A stretch of DNA of 41,442 bases, taken from positions 697,772-739,213 of the forward strand of contig WELA01013799.1 of assembly GCA_009602735.1 (NCBI GenBank), read 5' to 3'. This document shows, one piece after another, positions 22,004 through 33,100 of this stretch (positions are counted from its first letter, which is position 1; every line of letters begins with the position of its first letter). The translations under genes and the position numbers were made by a program. The notes under the pieces are model-generated. The model was not told the origin of the DNA. It was given only the letters and a program-made list of their open reading frames with translations, and did no database searches. This stretch comes from Mesotaenium endlicherianum. Its lineage: Eukaryota; Streptophyta; Zygnematophyceae; Zygnematales; Mesotaeniaceae.

Positions 22004-23671
22004 ATGACTCAAAAGTCGGAACTCAAGAGGAAGAGAAGGGCGGAAGAGGCACATGCAGAATACTTGCAGTTCCGTGGAGACATCGAATCATCTTCCATCA
22101 CCGCTCGGGAATCACAACGACTCCAACAACAGCGGGAGGCACAGAAGAAGAAGGAGGAGGAGGAACAGGCCAGACTGAGGCAGGAAGAAATGGACAGAAA
22201 AGCTGCAGAGGAGGCTAAGAAAGCAGAGGAGGAGAGGCAAGCTGAGGAGAAGCGGAAGCAGCAGGCTGAAGAAGAAGAACAGAGGAGAATCAGCAGCTAC
22301 CGCTACACGGTGCTGGGCAAGGGCTTTGATCTACTGGAGGAGGCCTTCAAGTATGCCCAGAGAAGTCGCAGTGAGTCGCAGAAGGAAATCCTCCAGAAGG
22401 AAGGGGAGACATCCGAAAACTTTGACAAGTATATAGAGGTCGGCACAGGGCTCCTCCTCTACCACGATTACGCCAGGATGGTAGGATATACCATCGGAGA
22501 GGCCAAGGCAATGGCCCAGGTGAACGAAGCAGGAGCTGTCTCGATTCCTGGTATCTGGGGGGCAGATAGGGTCATCAGGATGATCCCCATGGACGCGGAC
22601 AGCTTCAAGGACTCAACACCCCACAACAGGTTCAAGGCCATGTACAATGAGGTGGAGAGGAGGAGCTGGGAATTCTTGGCCAGAGAAACCAGTCAGCTGG
22701 ACTTTGCAGGGCACTGGTACCCTTGTACTCTCAAAAAGACAGACGCTGCCTTCTTCCAAAAGCCCACTGATTGGCGGTGGATGACCATCAACATGAGGGA
22801 CCAGCAGAATGACAGGGCGACGGATGAGGATTTCCTGACAGACCTAAACGGGAACATAGTATTGCCCCCTCACATTGCGGCTTGGGATCCAAGATTGGAT
22901 GGAGTCAGAGACTGCATGAGCCAAGAGATGCAGGGGGACAGAAGCAGGGCCCGAGAGTCATTCTCCAAAGGGAAGCACGCTTATGCCAAATGGGCAAGTA
23001 AGCAGGGGGAAAAGGACCTCTATGCGGTCCGGACTCAGCAGCCCCCACCAGCACCCAAAAGGGGAAGGTCAGTAGGATATTCTTTTTCGCGGGAAGAGCT
23101 GGAGCAGCGGACAGAGGAGACCCCAGAAGTCTCAGAGGAACCCGGGGACAACGAGGAGGCGGAGTCGGAGGAAGACGAGGAGGAAGGCGAGGAGGAGGAC
23201 ACTAGCCCCGCCGTGATCCTGACACCTGCCACATCCCCTGTAAGGGAGAAGACGGGGTGGGCCCCGCCGCAACTCGCTCAAGAGGAGGATATCACTTGGC
23301 TGGGGACTGCCAGAGGACAGAGCCCATCTCCAGGCAAGGAGACCCAGTCGGACAGGGCAGACAGGAGGGCTGCTCGGGAGATAGCCAGAGGCCTGCCAGC
23401 ATCTCCCTCGCAGAGAGGGCATGTACCCTTGGCTCATGTCATGCAACATCCTTCTGGGATGCCGGTATACGTACCTGTCAGTTTGAGGGCTGCCCAGGAG
23501 AAGGCTGCCTCCCTTCAGTTTCAGACTGTGCAGGAGGAAACAGCCCAGTTACTGCGTTCTCCGCCGGGTCCTTACACGGAACCCCCTTCTCTGACAGGCT
23601 TCAAAAGACCCCAAGACAGGAGGAGGTCTGGCTCCCCTGAGCATAGGGCCTCAGGGATATCTCCCTCCTAA
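22004..23671 (+). CDS. third ORF of element 1, unknown function (555 aa)
   Basis: An intact ORF between pol and the PPT, where plant gypsy elements usually have nothing or an env-like gene. I do not recognise the protein. Residues 1-95 are Glu/Lys/Gln/Arg-rich and strongly coiled-coil. Residues about 98-345 look globular, with many aromatic residues (IPGIWGADRVIRMIPMDADS, WYPCTLKKTDAAFF, PTDWRWMTINMRD, LPPHIAAWDPRLDGVRDCM). Residues 365-400 are acidic and Pro/Ser-rich, and the tail to the end is proline-rich and probably disordered. No signal peptide or membrane segment is visible, so it is not a fusogenic envelope. Length and codon quality argue for selection. A splice-acceptor consensus abuts the ATG. 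It may be an accessory protein, a captured host gene or a second structural protein. Confidence 0.8.
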   Translation: MTQKSELKRKRRAEEAHAEYLQFRGDIESSSITARESQRLQQQREAQKKKEEEEQARLRQEEMDRKAAEEAKKAEEERQAEEKRKQQAEEEEQRRISSYRYTVLGKGFDLLEEAFKYAQRSRSESQKEILQKEGETSENFDKYIEVGTGLLLYHDYARMVGYTIGEAKAMAQVNEAGAVSIPGIWGADRVIRMIPMDADSFKDSTPHNRFKAMYNEVERRSWEFLARETSQLDFAGHWYPCTLKKTDAAFFQKPTDWRWMTINMRDQQNDRATDEDFLTDLNGNIVLPPHIAAWDPRLDGVRDCMSQEMQGDRSRARESFSKGKHAYAKWASKQGEKDLYAVRTQQPPPAPKRGRSVGYSFSREELEQRTEETPEVSEEPGDNEEAESEEDEEEGEEEDTSPAVILTPATSPVREKTGWAPPQLAQEEDITWLGTARGQSPSPGKETQSDRADRRAAREIARGLPASPSQRGHVPLAHVMQHPSGMPVYVPVSLRAAQEKAASLQFQTVQEETAQLLRSPPGPYTEPPSLTGFKRPQDRRRSGSPEHRASGISPS

Positions 23672-23743
23672 GGGCAGCAGGCTGGGGATAAGAGGGACAG
23701 CACGCTGTTACTAGTGATAGTGTTGTCGAGGCGACAACATGAT

Positions 23744-23755
23744 AAGTTGGAGGGA
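23744..23755 (+). other. polypurine tract of element 1
   Basis: AAGTTGGAGGGA lies one base before the 3' LTR start at 23757. It primes plus-strand DNA synthesis in LTR elements. Two upstream copies of its core are at 21731 and 21791. Confidence 0.75.
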
Positions 23756-23756
23756 T

Positions 23757-24477
23757 TGTAATGAATCAGTATACTGGTTGATATAATATTCATTTAAATA
23801 ATATAGTTAAATAAGTTCAGCCTGCTGAACTCTAGTTAATAATCAGTCTGCTGGACTTTATACTTAATATCAGTTTAATGACTTGGCCGGAAGTAGCAGG
23901 CTGAGGTCACCTTAAGTCAGCTTGCTGACACATTCTTTGACAGCCAGCTGACTTCCGTACTCGGTAGCAGCGAACTGCCTCGATATGCATCTAAGTGTGG
24001 TATGCTAGATGAATGGCCAGATGACATCCCTATGATGGATGGCGATTCGGGATGATGGGAGATGGCGGTGGATTTGGTTAACCGAGGTCCTACCAACGTG
24101 GTTAACTCCCGGGTAGGCGGTGCCATCGCACTGACCGTTGAACAGTAAACTCATTCCATGTACATATGCTAGGCATTGCTCTCGAGTTCGGCATTCGGAA
24201 ACGAGGCCAACTCTCTTGTACAGCTTACTGAGAGAGATCTGAATCCAAGGCGAGAAGCCATTGATACGCACTGTCTTCTAACCTTGCTTATGTATGAGTT
24301 TACTGATTTGCATTATTGATGCTAGTTTACTCTCATTTGACTGACGAGTATTATTCACTGCTAGTGCGTTGTCCTTTTTGCCGTTAAACAGTTAACGAAA
24401 GTACCATAAAGATTACTTGCTGATATAAAGATCTTTATTAATTGTTGATCGCCTATTTGGTAAGTCGATTCATTTCA
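23757..24477 (+). repeat. 3' LTR of element 1 (721 bp)
   Basis: It begins TGTAATGAATCAG and ends ATTCATTTCA, as the 5' LTR does, and differs by one repeat unit of about 25 bp and scattered bases. Its end abuts element 2 reverse-transcriptase sequence with no intervening base. Confidence 0.92.
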
Positions 24478-27248
24478 CTACTAAAGCATGGCTTCATTCG
24501 ACCTAGCAAGTCGCCATTTGAAGTCCCGGTGCTATTTGTCAAGAAGAAAGATGGTACCTTGAGGATGTGTGTGGACTATCGCGCCCTCAACAAGATCACC
24601 ATCAAGAATCCATACCCGCTGCCGCGCATGGATGAGCTCATGGACCGGCTGGTTGGAGCCAAGTACTTCACGAAGATTGACTTACGGAGCGGCTACCACC
24701 AGATTCGCATCGCAGAACCGGACATAGAGAAGACGGCATTCAGGTCAAGATATGGACATTTTGAGTCCATGGTCCTGCCATTTGGATTCACCAACGCGCC
24801 AGCAACTTTCATGACTATGATGAACATATATTTCAGCCCATGTTGGACAAATTTGTGGTGGTATTCATCAATGACATCCTTATCTACAGCAAGACCCTTG
24901 AAGAGCATGCGAGACACTTGAAAGAAGTCCTTGAAGTATTGAAGCAAAACAAGCTGTTTGCGAAGGAGTCAAAATGCGAGTTTGCCAAACAAGAAGTGGA
25001 GTTCCTAGGTCTCCACGTGACTGCTGATGGCATCAAGATAGACCCCAAGAAGACCACGGTGGTGGAGGAATGGCCAACCCCCACGACCAAGAAAGAACTC
25101 CAGTCATTCTTGGGATTTGCCAATTGGTACAGAAAATTCATCCAAGGCTTCTCGCACATAGCAGCCCCCCTGACAGATCTACTCAAGAAGGACAGGCTAT
25201 ATACATGGACCGAGAAAGAGGAAGAGGCATTTCAAGAGTTAAAGCGAAGATTGACCACATCCCCGGTGCTCACACTCCCAAGTCCAAACCCAGATTGGCC
25301 CTTCCACGTCATCACCGATGCATCTTCCTATGCAATAGGAGCAATCCTGCTTCAAGACCAAGGCAAGGGACTGCAGCCCATCGCCTACGAGTCAAGGAAG
25401 CTAAATCCAGCCGAGCAAAATTATACAACCACGGAGCGAGAGGCATTGGCGATTGTACATGCCTTGAAGGTTTGGCGCTGCTACGTTGAAGGACGCAAAG
25501 TACTGGTCACCACGGACCACGAGGCGTTAAAGCACCTCCAGACGCAGCCGTATCTCTCAAGGAGACAAGCAAGATGGAGCGGATACTTGCAACAATACAA
25601 CATCACGATTCAGTACCAGCCCGGCAAGACAAACCCGGCTGACCCCCTCTCAAGACTGCAATTAAATGCAGTGATGGTATCCCTGAAGACAGATCTGGAA
25701 GCTCGATTTTCAGCCGCCTATGAAAGAGACCCTTACTACAAGAACGGAGAAGCAGCCTTGGACCCATGCAAGAAGCAAGAAGGCAATTATTGGGTGAGGC
25801 AAGATACGGGCCAGAGATGTGTTCCTAATGACTTAGACCTCCGGCTCTTGCTTCTACGAGAAGCACACGACAACCCTCTTATAGGACACTTTGGAATCCT
25901 AAAGACCACGGGCGTTCTAGCTAGGACTTATTGTTGGCCAGGCATGTCTAAGCAAGTCAAGGAGTACTGTAGGAGCTGTGACACATGCCAAAGAATTAAG
26001 CCATCATCGCAAAAGGCGGGAGGACTCCTCCAACCATTACCAAACCCCGAAAGACAATGGACGGACATCTCAATGAACCTTATCGTGGACCTGCCCGTGA
26101 CACCTCGAGGCCATAATGCAATACTCACGGCGGTGGACAGACTTACCAAGATGGCTCATTTTATTCCCACGACGACTAAGGCTACAGCACCACAACTTGC
26201 AAGACTCATCTTTGACAACATCTTCCGACTCCATGGACTACCATCAAGAATTGTGTCAGATAGAGATCCAAGATTCACAAGCCATTTTTGGAAAGATCTC
26301 TTCAAGAACTTGGGTACATCGCTGGATATGTCTACTGTGTACCACCCACAATCAGATGGGCAAACCGAGCGTGTAAATCGTACCCTAAAGACCTCTCTAA
26401 AGGCCTACGTGTCTACCCTCGAGCAAGACTGGGACATGTACTTGACCCCCCTCGAGTTTGCCTACAACAACACTACGCAGGCCTCTACCCAAGAGTCCCC
26501 ATTCTTCCTCAACTATGGCTTCCATCCGACCACGCCACTGAGCTTCACGGCTGGCCATGATGAAGTACTTGCAGCCACCGATTTTATGGAGACATTAGAA
26601 GCAGCCCTTACAGCAGCGAAGAAAGCTCTACAACACGCGCAAGATGCTCAAGCAAGAGTGGCGAACAGATCCAGAAGAGAAATTACGTACAGAGTGGGTG
26701 ACAACGTGTTACTATCATCCAAGAATATTTCCCTGAACAACAGGCCTGCCGGCAGCAAGTTTCCTCCCAAGTATTTGGGACCCTTCAAGATTATCCAGCA
26801 AGTCAACCCCGTTGCTTTCAAGCTAGAACTTCCCCAGACTATGCACATCGACCCCGTATTCCACGCTTCCCTCTACAAGCCATATGTGCAACCCGACAAT
26901 AAGTTTCCGGGACGTGTGACAACCCCACCAGCCCCAACAATAGTGGATGATCATTTGGAGTACGAAGTGGAAGACATAGTGGCTATGAGAAATTTCAGGA
27001 GACAGCAGCAATACTTGATCAAGTGGAAAGGATATCCAGATTCGGAGAATAGTTGGGTGGCGGCGCACTACCTTGACAAAGTTCAGAGAAAGTTGAAGCG
27101 CTTCCATGCCGCCAACCCCCATCTTGGACCAGCCCCAAGTCTCTCTACTAGAAGCCCGAAGACTTCAGGGAGGCAGCCTGCCACCATCAAGAAGCAGCAG
27201 AAGACCCCTTGGAGGCAGCCTGCAAGAACAAGAAAGAGGAAAAATTGA
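24478..27248 (+). pseudogene. pol: broken pol of element 2 (RT, RNase H, integrase, chromodomain)
   Basis: The frame is open from the RT region [11 protein letters not shown] to about 24820. A one-base deletion then shifts it (AACATATATTT where element 3 has AACACCATATTT). The following frame is open to the stop at 27248. Two catalytic aspartates are changed to Asn: the RT motif reads FIND instead of FIDD, and the first integrase Asp in SMDL reads SMNL. A conserved GGH in the integrase zinc region is IGH. The C-terminal chromodomain with [15 protein letters not shown] is intact. The copy is dead for reverse transcription and integration by its own enzyme. Confidence 0.92.
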
Positions 27249-28017
27249 CATTAGACACTCTTCTCTTCTCGCAATTTCTGGACAGAATACTAAAACTGCT
27301 ACTGGTGATAGGTCTCTGCATAATAAATTCTGAAAATTTACCTAGCTGTAGTCCATGAGTAGCCGGTCATTTAGAGTCCAAGGTTGCTTAATTTGGAGCA
27401 CTGGTGAGAGAGATATGATGCTCTAAGTAGAAGGGGGTCAGGCTGCTGGCATTGTTAGGGCAGAATATGCCTTCTGACATTGTGCCCTGCCCAAAACTTG
27501 CAATGCTCTGAAACTCAAGACTCTGGTAGAACATCTCACAACGCCTAGTTTGAGACTTAGTTTGCAGAATTTGAAGAAGTATAGAAGGACTTATGTTTTT
27601 CAGAAGTTTCTGCACAGATTTGGAGGAGTGCCTACTCTCTCAGCTCTCAACGACATACCAGAAATTAGAATGCTCTCAAATTTGGTGACCCGGTGAAGTT
27701 CTTTGACGCGGATTGTGTGGCACTTGAATTTTTAGATTTAGAGCAATTCTGTGGATGCTGTGCATTTTTGAATTCGTGGCAGATTCTGGGCCAACTTGTA
27801 CAATTTTCTTTATCCTTGAGGAGTAGGCTAGCCAATAAGGTCACATCATCCACGACCTTGCCTAGTCTACCTTACATGTGTAGCACCTGACTTGGCGCCT
27901 TGCACTAATCCTCTTCACATGTATGGCATCTGACTTGAAGTTGTTGACTAGTCTGCTCCACATGTGTAAGCCCTTACTTGACGCGCCGAGACGTCGCTTT
28001 TTCTGTCGGGGGGGTGA
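27249..28017 (+). other. 3' non-coding region of element 2 with triplicated motif and PPT
   Basis: About 770 bp without a credible gene between the pol stop and the LTR. Near 27870-27990 a roughly 55-bp unit with CACATGT and CTGACTTG boxes occurs three times in imperfect form. A seven-G tract (28008-28014) three bases before the LTR is the polypurine tract. Confidence 0.7.
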
Positions 28018-28474
28018 TGTAGTGATTTGACTTATTATATATTAGTTTGCATATATTTTAATGTTTTCAAATACATTTGGAGTAGTATTGTGGGGATATA
28101 AGTGTGAATAGGTACTCTAGTAATTTGGTTCATGTCCTTACTTCATGTGGCAAAAGTCAAATGTGCCATTTTTAGGTCAAAAGGACATGTGTACATTATT
28201 CTAGAAAGAGGTGGCAAGTTTTGGGATGTGTTGGGTGCCAACACATCAACATACACCTTCCTAGAAATTACTCATGTAGCAAGTATATAAACAGGAGCTA
28301 GAACATAGAAAGACATTCCAGAATCACTCTTGTACTCGCCAAAATCCAGAAATATATGAACTTTTAAGAAGCCATCTCTCTTTCAAGAAGCTACCCCTTG
28401 TGTTCAAAGATCCTTGTCTTGAATAGATAAAGTATTCTATTTTACTAAGTACTTTATTTATCAATTTCACTACA
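28018..28474 (+). repeat. 3' LTR of element 2 (457 bp)
   Basis: It starts TGTAGTGATTTGA and ends TTTCACTACA, like the LTRs of element 3. It lacks about 46 bp found in them (the segment around 29162-29215), which accounts for the 503 versus 457 bp lengths. Confidence 0.9.
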
Positions 28475-28831
28475 TATCTTATGTGAAAAATCCCACTTCC
28501 AAGTTGCGGGTTCAAAAACCCACGAACCAAGTTGTTCTTGTATGAAGATTTTACGTTGGGGTGACTTACGGGAATCCATATAATGAGGTAAACAGCAAGT
28601 GTAATTTGAAAATTTGATTTCACTAAGTTTTAAAGGTTAAACGATGACCGTTAAAAAGTGAAAAAATGACCAGTGTTGGTTTTGGCTTGATTCATATTGT
28701 TTTAGTCAACATGAAACGGTCTTAAAAGTCGTGAGCTTGAGATCTTTGATGAGTGTTGAGAACTTACCAAAGTCAAAAGCGACTAGAAAATTTTCTCATG
28801 ACGAACCATCAATGAGATCACTAATTATGAC
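28475..28831. other. spacer between the two inverted chromovirus copies
   Basis: This spacer of 357 bp holds the 3' flank of element 2 and the left flank of element 3. There is a short GGGTTCAAAAACCC palindrome near 28507, but no tRNA fold. No gene is seen. Confidence 0.6.
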
Positions 28832-29334
28832 TGTAGTCAAACGGATAGATGAAGTACTTAGTGAAATACAATACTTTATCTATTCAAGACAAGGATCTTT
28901 GAACACAAGTGGTAGCTTCTTGAAAGAAAGATGGCTTTTTGAAAGTTAATATATTTCTGGATTTTGGCAAGTACAAGAGTGATTCTTGAATGTCTTTCTA
29001 TGTTCTAGCTCTTGTTTATATACTTGTTACATGAGTAATTTCTAGGAAAGTGTATGTTGATGTGTTGGAACCCAACACATCCCAAAACTTGCCACTTTTT
29101 TCTAGAATAATGTACACATGTCCTTTTGACCTAAAAATGGCACATTTGACTTTTGCCACATGAAGTTCTTCTAGGTCTTTCCTCTAACTTTGAAAATGCC
29201 TTGGAAGGTTCAAAGGACATCAACCAAGTTACTACAGTACCTATTCACACTTGACTCCACACAATACTACTCCAAATATATTTGAAAACATTAAAATATA
29301 TGCAAACTAACATATAAAAACTCAAATCACTACA
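28832..29334 (-). repeat. 3' LTR of element 3 (503 bp)
   Basis: Read on the minus strand from 29334 it starts TGTAGTGATTTGAG and ends TTTGACTACA at 28832. It is close to the 5' LTR, with scattered substitutions. Confidence 0.93.
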
Positions 29335-30103
29335 TCACCCCCCCGATAGAAAAAGCGACGTCTCGGCGCGTCAAGCCAGGTCTTACACATGTGGAGCAAA
29401 CTAGTCAACAGTTTCAAGTCAGATGCCACCCATGTGAAGAGGACTAGTCAAAGGCGCCAAGTCAGGTGCGACACATGTAAGGTAGACTAGGCAAGGTCGT
29501 AGGTGGTGTGACCTTATTGGCTAGCCTACTCCTTAATGATAAAGAAAATTGTACAAGTTGGCCCAGAATCTGCCACAAATTCAAAAACCCATAGCGGCCA
29601 CAGAACTGCTCCAAATCTAAAAATTCAAGTGCCAAACGGACTGCGTCGAATAACTCTACCGGGTCACCAAATTTGAGAGCATTCTAATTTCTGGAGTGTT
29701 GTTGAGAGCTGAGAGAGTAGGCACTCCTCCAAATCTGTGCAGAAACTTCTGAAAATCATAAGTCCTTCTATACTTTTCCAAATTCTGCAAACTAAGTCTC
29801 AAACTGGGCGTTGTAAGATGTTTTACCAGAGTCTTGAGTTTCAGAGCATTCCAAGTTCAGGGGAGGGCACAATGTCAGAAGGCATATTATGTCCTAACAA
29901 CGCCAGCAGCCTGACCCCCTTCTACTTAGAGCATCATATCTCTCTCACCAATGCTTTAAATTAAGTAAAATTGGACTCTAAATGACTGGCTACTCATGGA
30001 ATACAGCCAGGTAAATTTTCAGAATTTATTATGAAGAGACCTATCACCAGTAGCAGTTTTAGTTTTCTGTCCAGAAACTGCGAGAAGAGAAGAGAGTCTA
30101 ATG
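29335..30103 (-). other. 3' non-coding region and PPT of element 3
   Basis: It mirrors the region after the pol of element 2. A seven-G polypurine tract (29344-29338 on the minus strand) lies next to the LTR. The triplicated CACATGT/GACTAGTC/AAGTCAG motif is at about 29360-29490. No credible gene is present. Confidence 0.7.
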
Positions 30104-33100
30104 TCAATTTTTCCTCTTCCTTGTTCTTGCAGACTGCCTCCAAGGGGTCTTCTGCTGCTTCTTGATGGTGGCCAGCTGCCTCCCTGAAGTCTCCGGGCTT
30201 TTAGTAGAGAGACTTGGGGCTGGTCCAAGATGGGGGTTGGCGGCATGGAAGCGCTTCAACTTTCTCTGAACTTTGTCAAGGTAGTGCGCCGCCACCCAAC
30301 TATTCTCCGAATCTGGATATCCTTTCCACTTGATCAAGTATTGCTGCTGTCTCCTGAAATTTCTCATAGCCACTATGTCTTCCACTTCGTACTCCAAATG
30401 ATCATCCACTATTGTTGGGGCTGGTGGGGTTGTCACACGTCCTGGGAACTTGTTGTCGGGTTGCACATATGGCTTGAAGAGGGAAGCGTGGAATACGGGG
30501 TCGATGTGCATAGTCTGGGGAAGTTCTAGCTTGAAAGCAACGGGGTTGACTTGCTGGATAATCTTGAAGGGTCCCAAATACTTGGGAGAGAACTTGCTGC
30601 CGGCAGGCCTGTTGTTCAGGGAAATGTTCTTGGATGATAGTAACACGTTGTCACCCACTCTGTACGTAATTTCTCTTCTGGATCTGTTCGCCACTCTTGC
30701 TTGAGCATCTTGCGCGTGTTGTAGAGCTTTCTTCGCTGCTGTAAGGGCTGCTTCTAATGTCTCCATAAAATCTGTGGCTGCAGGTACTTCATCATGGCCA
30801 GCCGTGAAGCTCAGTGGCGTGGTCGGATGGAAGCCATAGTTGAGGAAGAATGGGGACTCTTGGGTAGAGGCCTGCGTAGTGTTGTTGTAGGCAAACTCGA
30901 GGGGGGTCAAGTACATGTCCCAGTCTTGCTCGAGGGTAGACACGTAGGCCTTTAGAGAGGTCTTTAGGGTACGATTCATACGCTCGGTTTGCCCATCTGA
31001 TTGTGGGTGGTAGGCAGTAGACATATCCAGCGATGTACCCAAGTTCTTGAAGAGATTTTTCCAGAAATGGCTTGTGAATCTTGGATCTCTATCTGACACA
31101 ATTCTTGATGGTAGTCCATGGAGTCGGAAGATGTTGTCAAAGATGAGTCTTGCAAGTTGTGGTGCTGTAGCCTTAGTCGTCGTGGGAATAAAATGAGCCA
31201 TCTTGGTAAGTCTGTCCACCGCCGTGAGTATTGCATTATGGCCTCGAGGTGTCACGGGCAAGTCCACGATAAGGTCCATTGAGATGTCCGTCCATTGTCT
31301 TTCGGGGATTGGTAGTGGTTGGAGGAGTCCTCCCGCCTTTTGCGATGATGGCTTGATTCTTTGGCATGTGTCACAGCTCCTGCAGTACTCCTTGACTTGC
31401 TTAGACATGCCTGGCCAACAATAAGTCCTAGCTAGAACGCCCGTGGTCCTTAGGATTCCAAAGTGTCCTCCAAGAGGGTTGTCGTGTGCTTCTCGTAGAA
31501 GCAAGAGCCGGAGGTCTAAGTCATTAGGAACACATCTCTGGCCCGTATCTTGCCTCACCCAATAATTGCCTTCTTGCTTCTTGCATGGGTCCAAGGCTGC
31601 TTCTCCGTTCTTGTAGTAAGGGTCTCTTTCATAGGCGGCTGAAAATCGAGCTTCCAGATCTGTCTTCAGGGATACCATCACTGCATTTAATTGCAGTCTT
31701 GAGAGGGGGTCAGCCGGGTTTGTCTTGCCGGGCTGGTACTGAATCGTGATGTTGTATTGTTGCAAGTATCCGCTCCATCTTGCTTGTCTCCTTGAGAGAT
31801 ACGGCTGCGTTTGGAGGTGCTTTAACGCCTCGTGGTCCGTGGTGACCAGTACTTTGCGTCCTTCAACGTAGCAGCGCCAAACCTTCAAGGCATGTACAAT
31901 CGCCAATGCCTCTCGCTCCGTGGTTGTATAATTTTGCTCGGCTGGATTTAGCTTCCTTGACTCGTAGGCGATGGGCTGCAGTCCCTTGCCTTGGTCTTGA
32001 AGCAGGATTGCTCCTATTGCATAGGAAGATGCATCGGTGATGACGTGGAAGGGCCAATCTGGGTTTGGACTTGGGAGTGTGAGCACCGGGGATGTGGTCA
32101 ATCTTCGCTTTAACTCTTGAAATGCCTCTTCCTCTTTCTCGGTCCATGTATATAGCCTGTCCTTCTTGAGTAGATCTGTCAGGGGGGCTGCTATGTGCGA
32201 GAAGCCTTGGATGAATTTTCTGTACCAATTGGCAAATCCCAAGAATGACTGGAGTTCTTTCTTGGTCGTGGGGGTTGGCCATTCCTCCACCACCGTGGTC
32301 TTCTTGGGGTCTATCTTGATGCCATCAGCAGTCACGTGGAGACCTAGGAACTCCACTTCTTGTTTGGCAAACTCGCATTTTGACTCCTTCGCAAACAGCT
32401 TGTTTTGCTTCAATACTTCAAGGACTTCTTTCAAGTGTCTCGCATGCTCTTCAAGGGTCTTGCTGTAGATAAGGATGTCATCGATGAATACCACCACAAA
32501 TCTGTCCAACATGGGCTGAAATATGGTGTTCATCATAGTCATGAAAGTTGCTGGCGCGTTGGTGAGTCCAAATGGCAGGACCATGAACTCAAAATGTCCA
32601 TATCTTGTCCTGAATGCCGTCTTCTCTATGTCCGGTTCTGCGATGCGAATCTGGTGGTAGCCGCTCCGTAAGTCAATCTTCGTGAAGTACTTGGCTCCAA
32701 CCAGCCGGTCCATGAGCTCATCCATGCGCGGCAGCGGGTATCGATTCTTGATGGTGATCTTGTTGAGGGCGCGATAGTCCACACACATCCTCAAGGTACC
32801 ATCTTTCTTCTTGACAAATAGCACCGGGGCTCCAAATGGCGACTTGCTAGGTCGAATGAAGCCATGCTCCAGTAGCTCCTTGATTTGCTTCTTGACTTCG
32901 TCTAGCTCCGTGTATGACATTTTGAACGTAGGCCGAGAGATGGGCTTGCTTCCGGGCTCCAACTCTATCTTGTGGTCTACGAATCTTTTGGGGGGTAGGC
33001 CCTTGGGCAATTCCGGGGAGAACACTTCTTTGTAGTCCTCTAAGACTTCTTGTATCTCCTTGGGAACGGGGCTGCCTTCTTGACTCTCGATGTCTTTCTT

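Larger units (their letters stand above)
15638..24477 (+). mobile_element. Ty3/gypsy LTR retrotransposon with a third ORF (element 1)
   Basis: Order: 5' LTR (15638-16383), PBS (16385-16396), gag (16418-17896), pol in the -1 frame (ending 21555), a frameshifted chromodomain (to 21680), an extra ORF (22004-23671), PPT (23744-23755) and 3' LTR (23757-24477). Pol has the order protease, RT, RNase H, integrase and a terminal chromodomain, which defines a Ty3/gypsy chromovirus-like element. The LTRs start TG and end CA and are near-identical apart from an extra unit of about 25 bp in the 5' LTR, so insertion was recent. The 5-bp flanks (GAAAA and CTACT) do not match, and only the right flank is element 2 sequence. 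The left and right borders therefore did not arise from one simple insertion as they stand now. Confidence 0.93.
24478..28474 (+). mobile_element. 5'-truncated chromovirus copy (element 2)
   Basis: Same family as element 3, in the opposite orientation. It starts abruptly in the RT domain at the 3' LTR of element 1. It lacks its 5' LTR, gag, protease and the start of RT. The lost part is not found on the left side of element 1 either. It keeps the rest of pol, the 3' non-coding region, the PPT and a 457-bp LTR. Close identity with element 3 points to a recent origin. Confidence 0.92.

Noticed and set aside
22004..23671. Third ORF as a retroviral-type envelope gene
   Set aside because: The position fits env, but there is no signal peptide, no transmembrane segment and no cysteine-rich ectodomain. 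The protein is coiled-coil, acidic and proline-rich.
28500..28530. Possible tRNA T-arm (GGGTTCAAAAACCC)
   Set aside because: The loop is too long and no acceptor, D or anticodon arm can be built around it.
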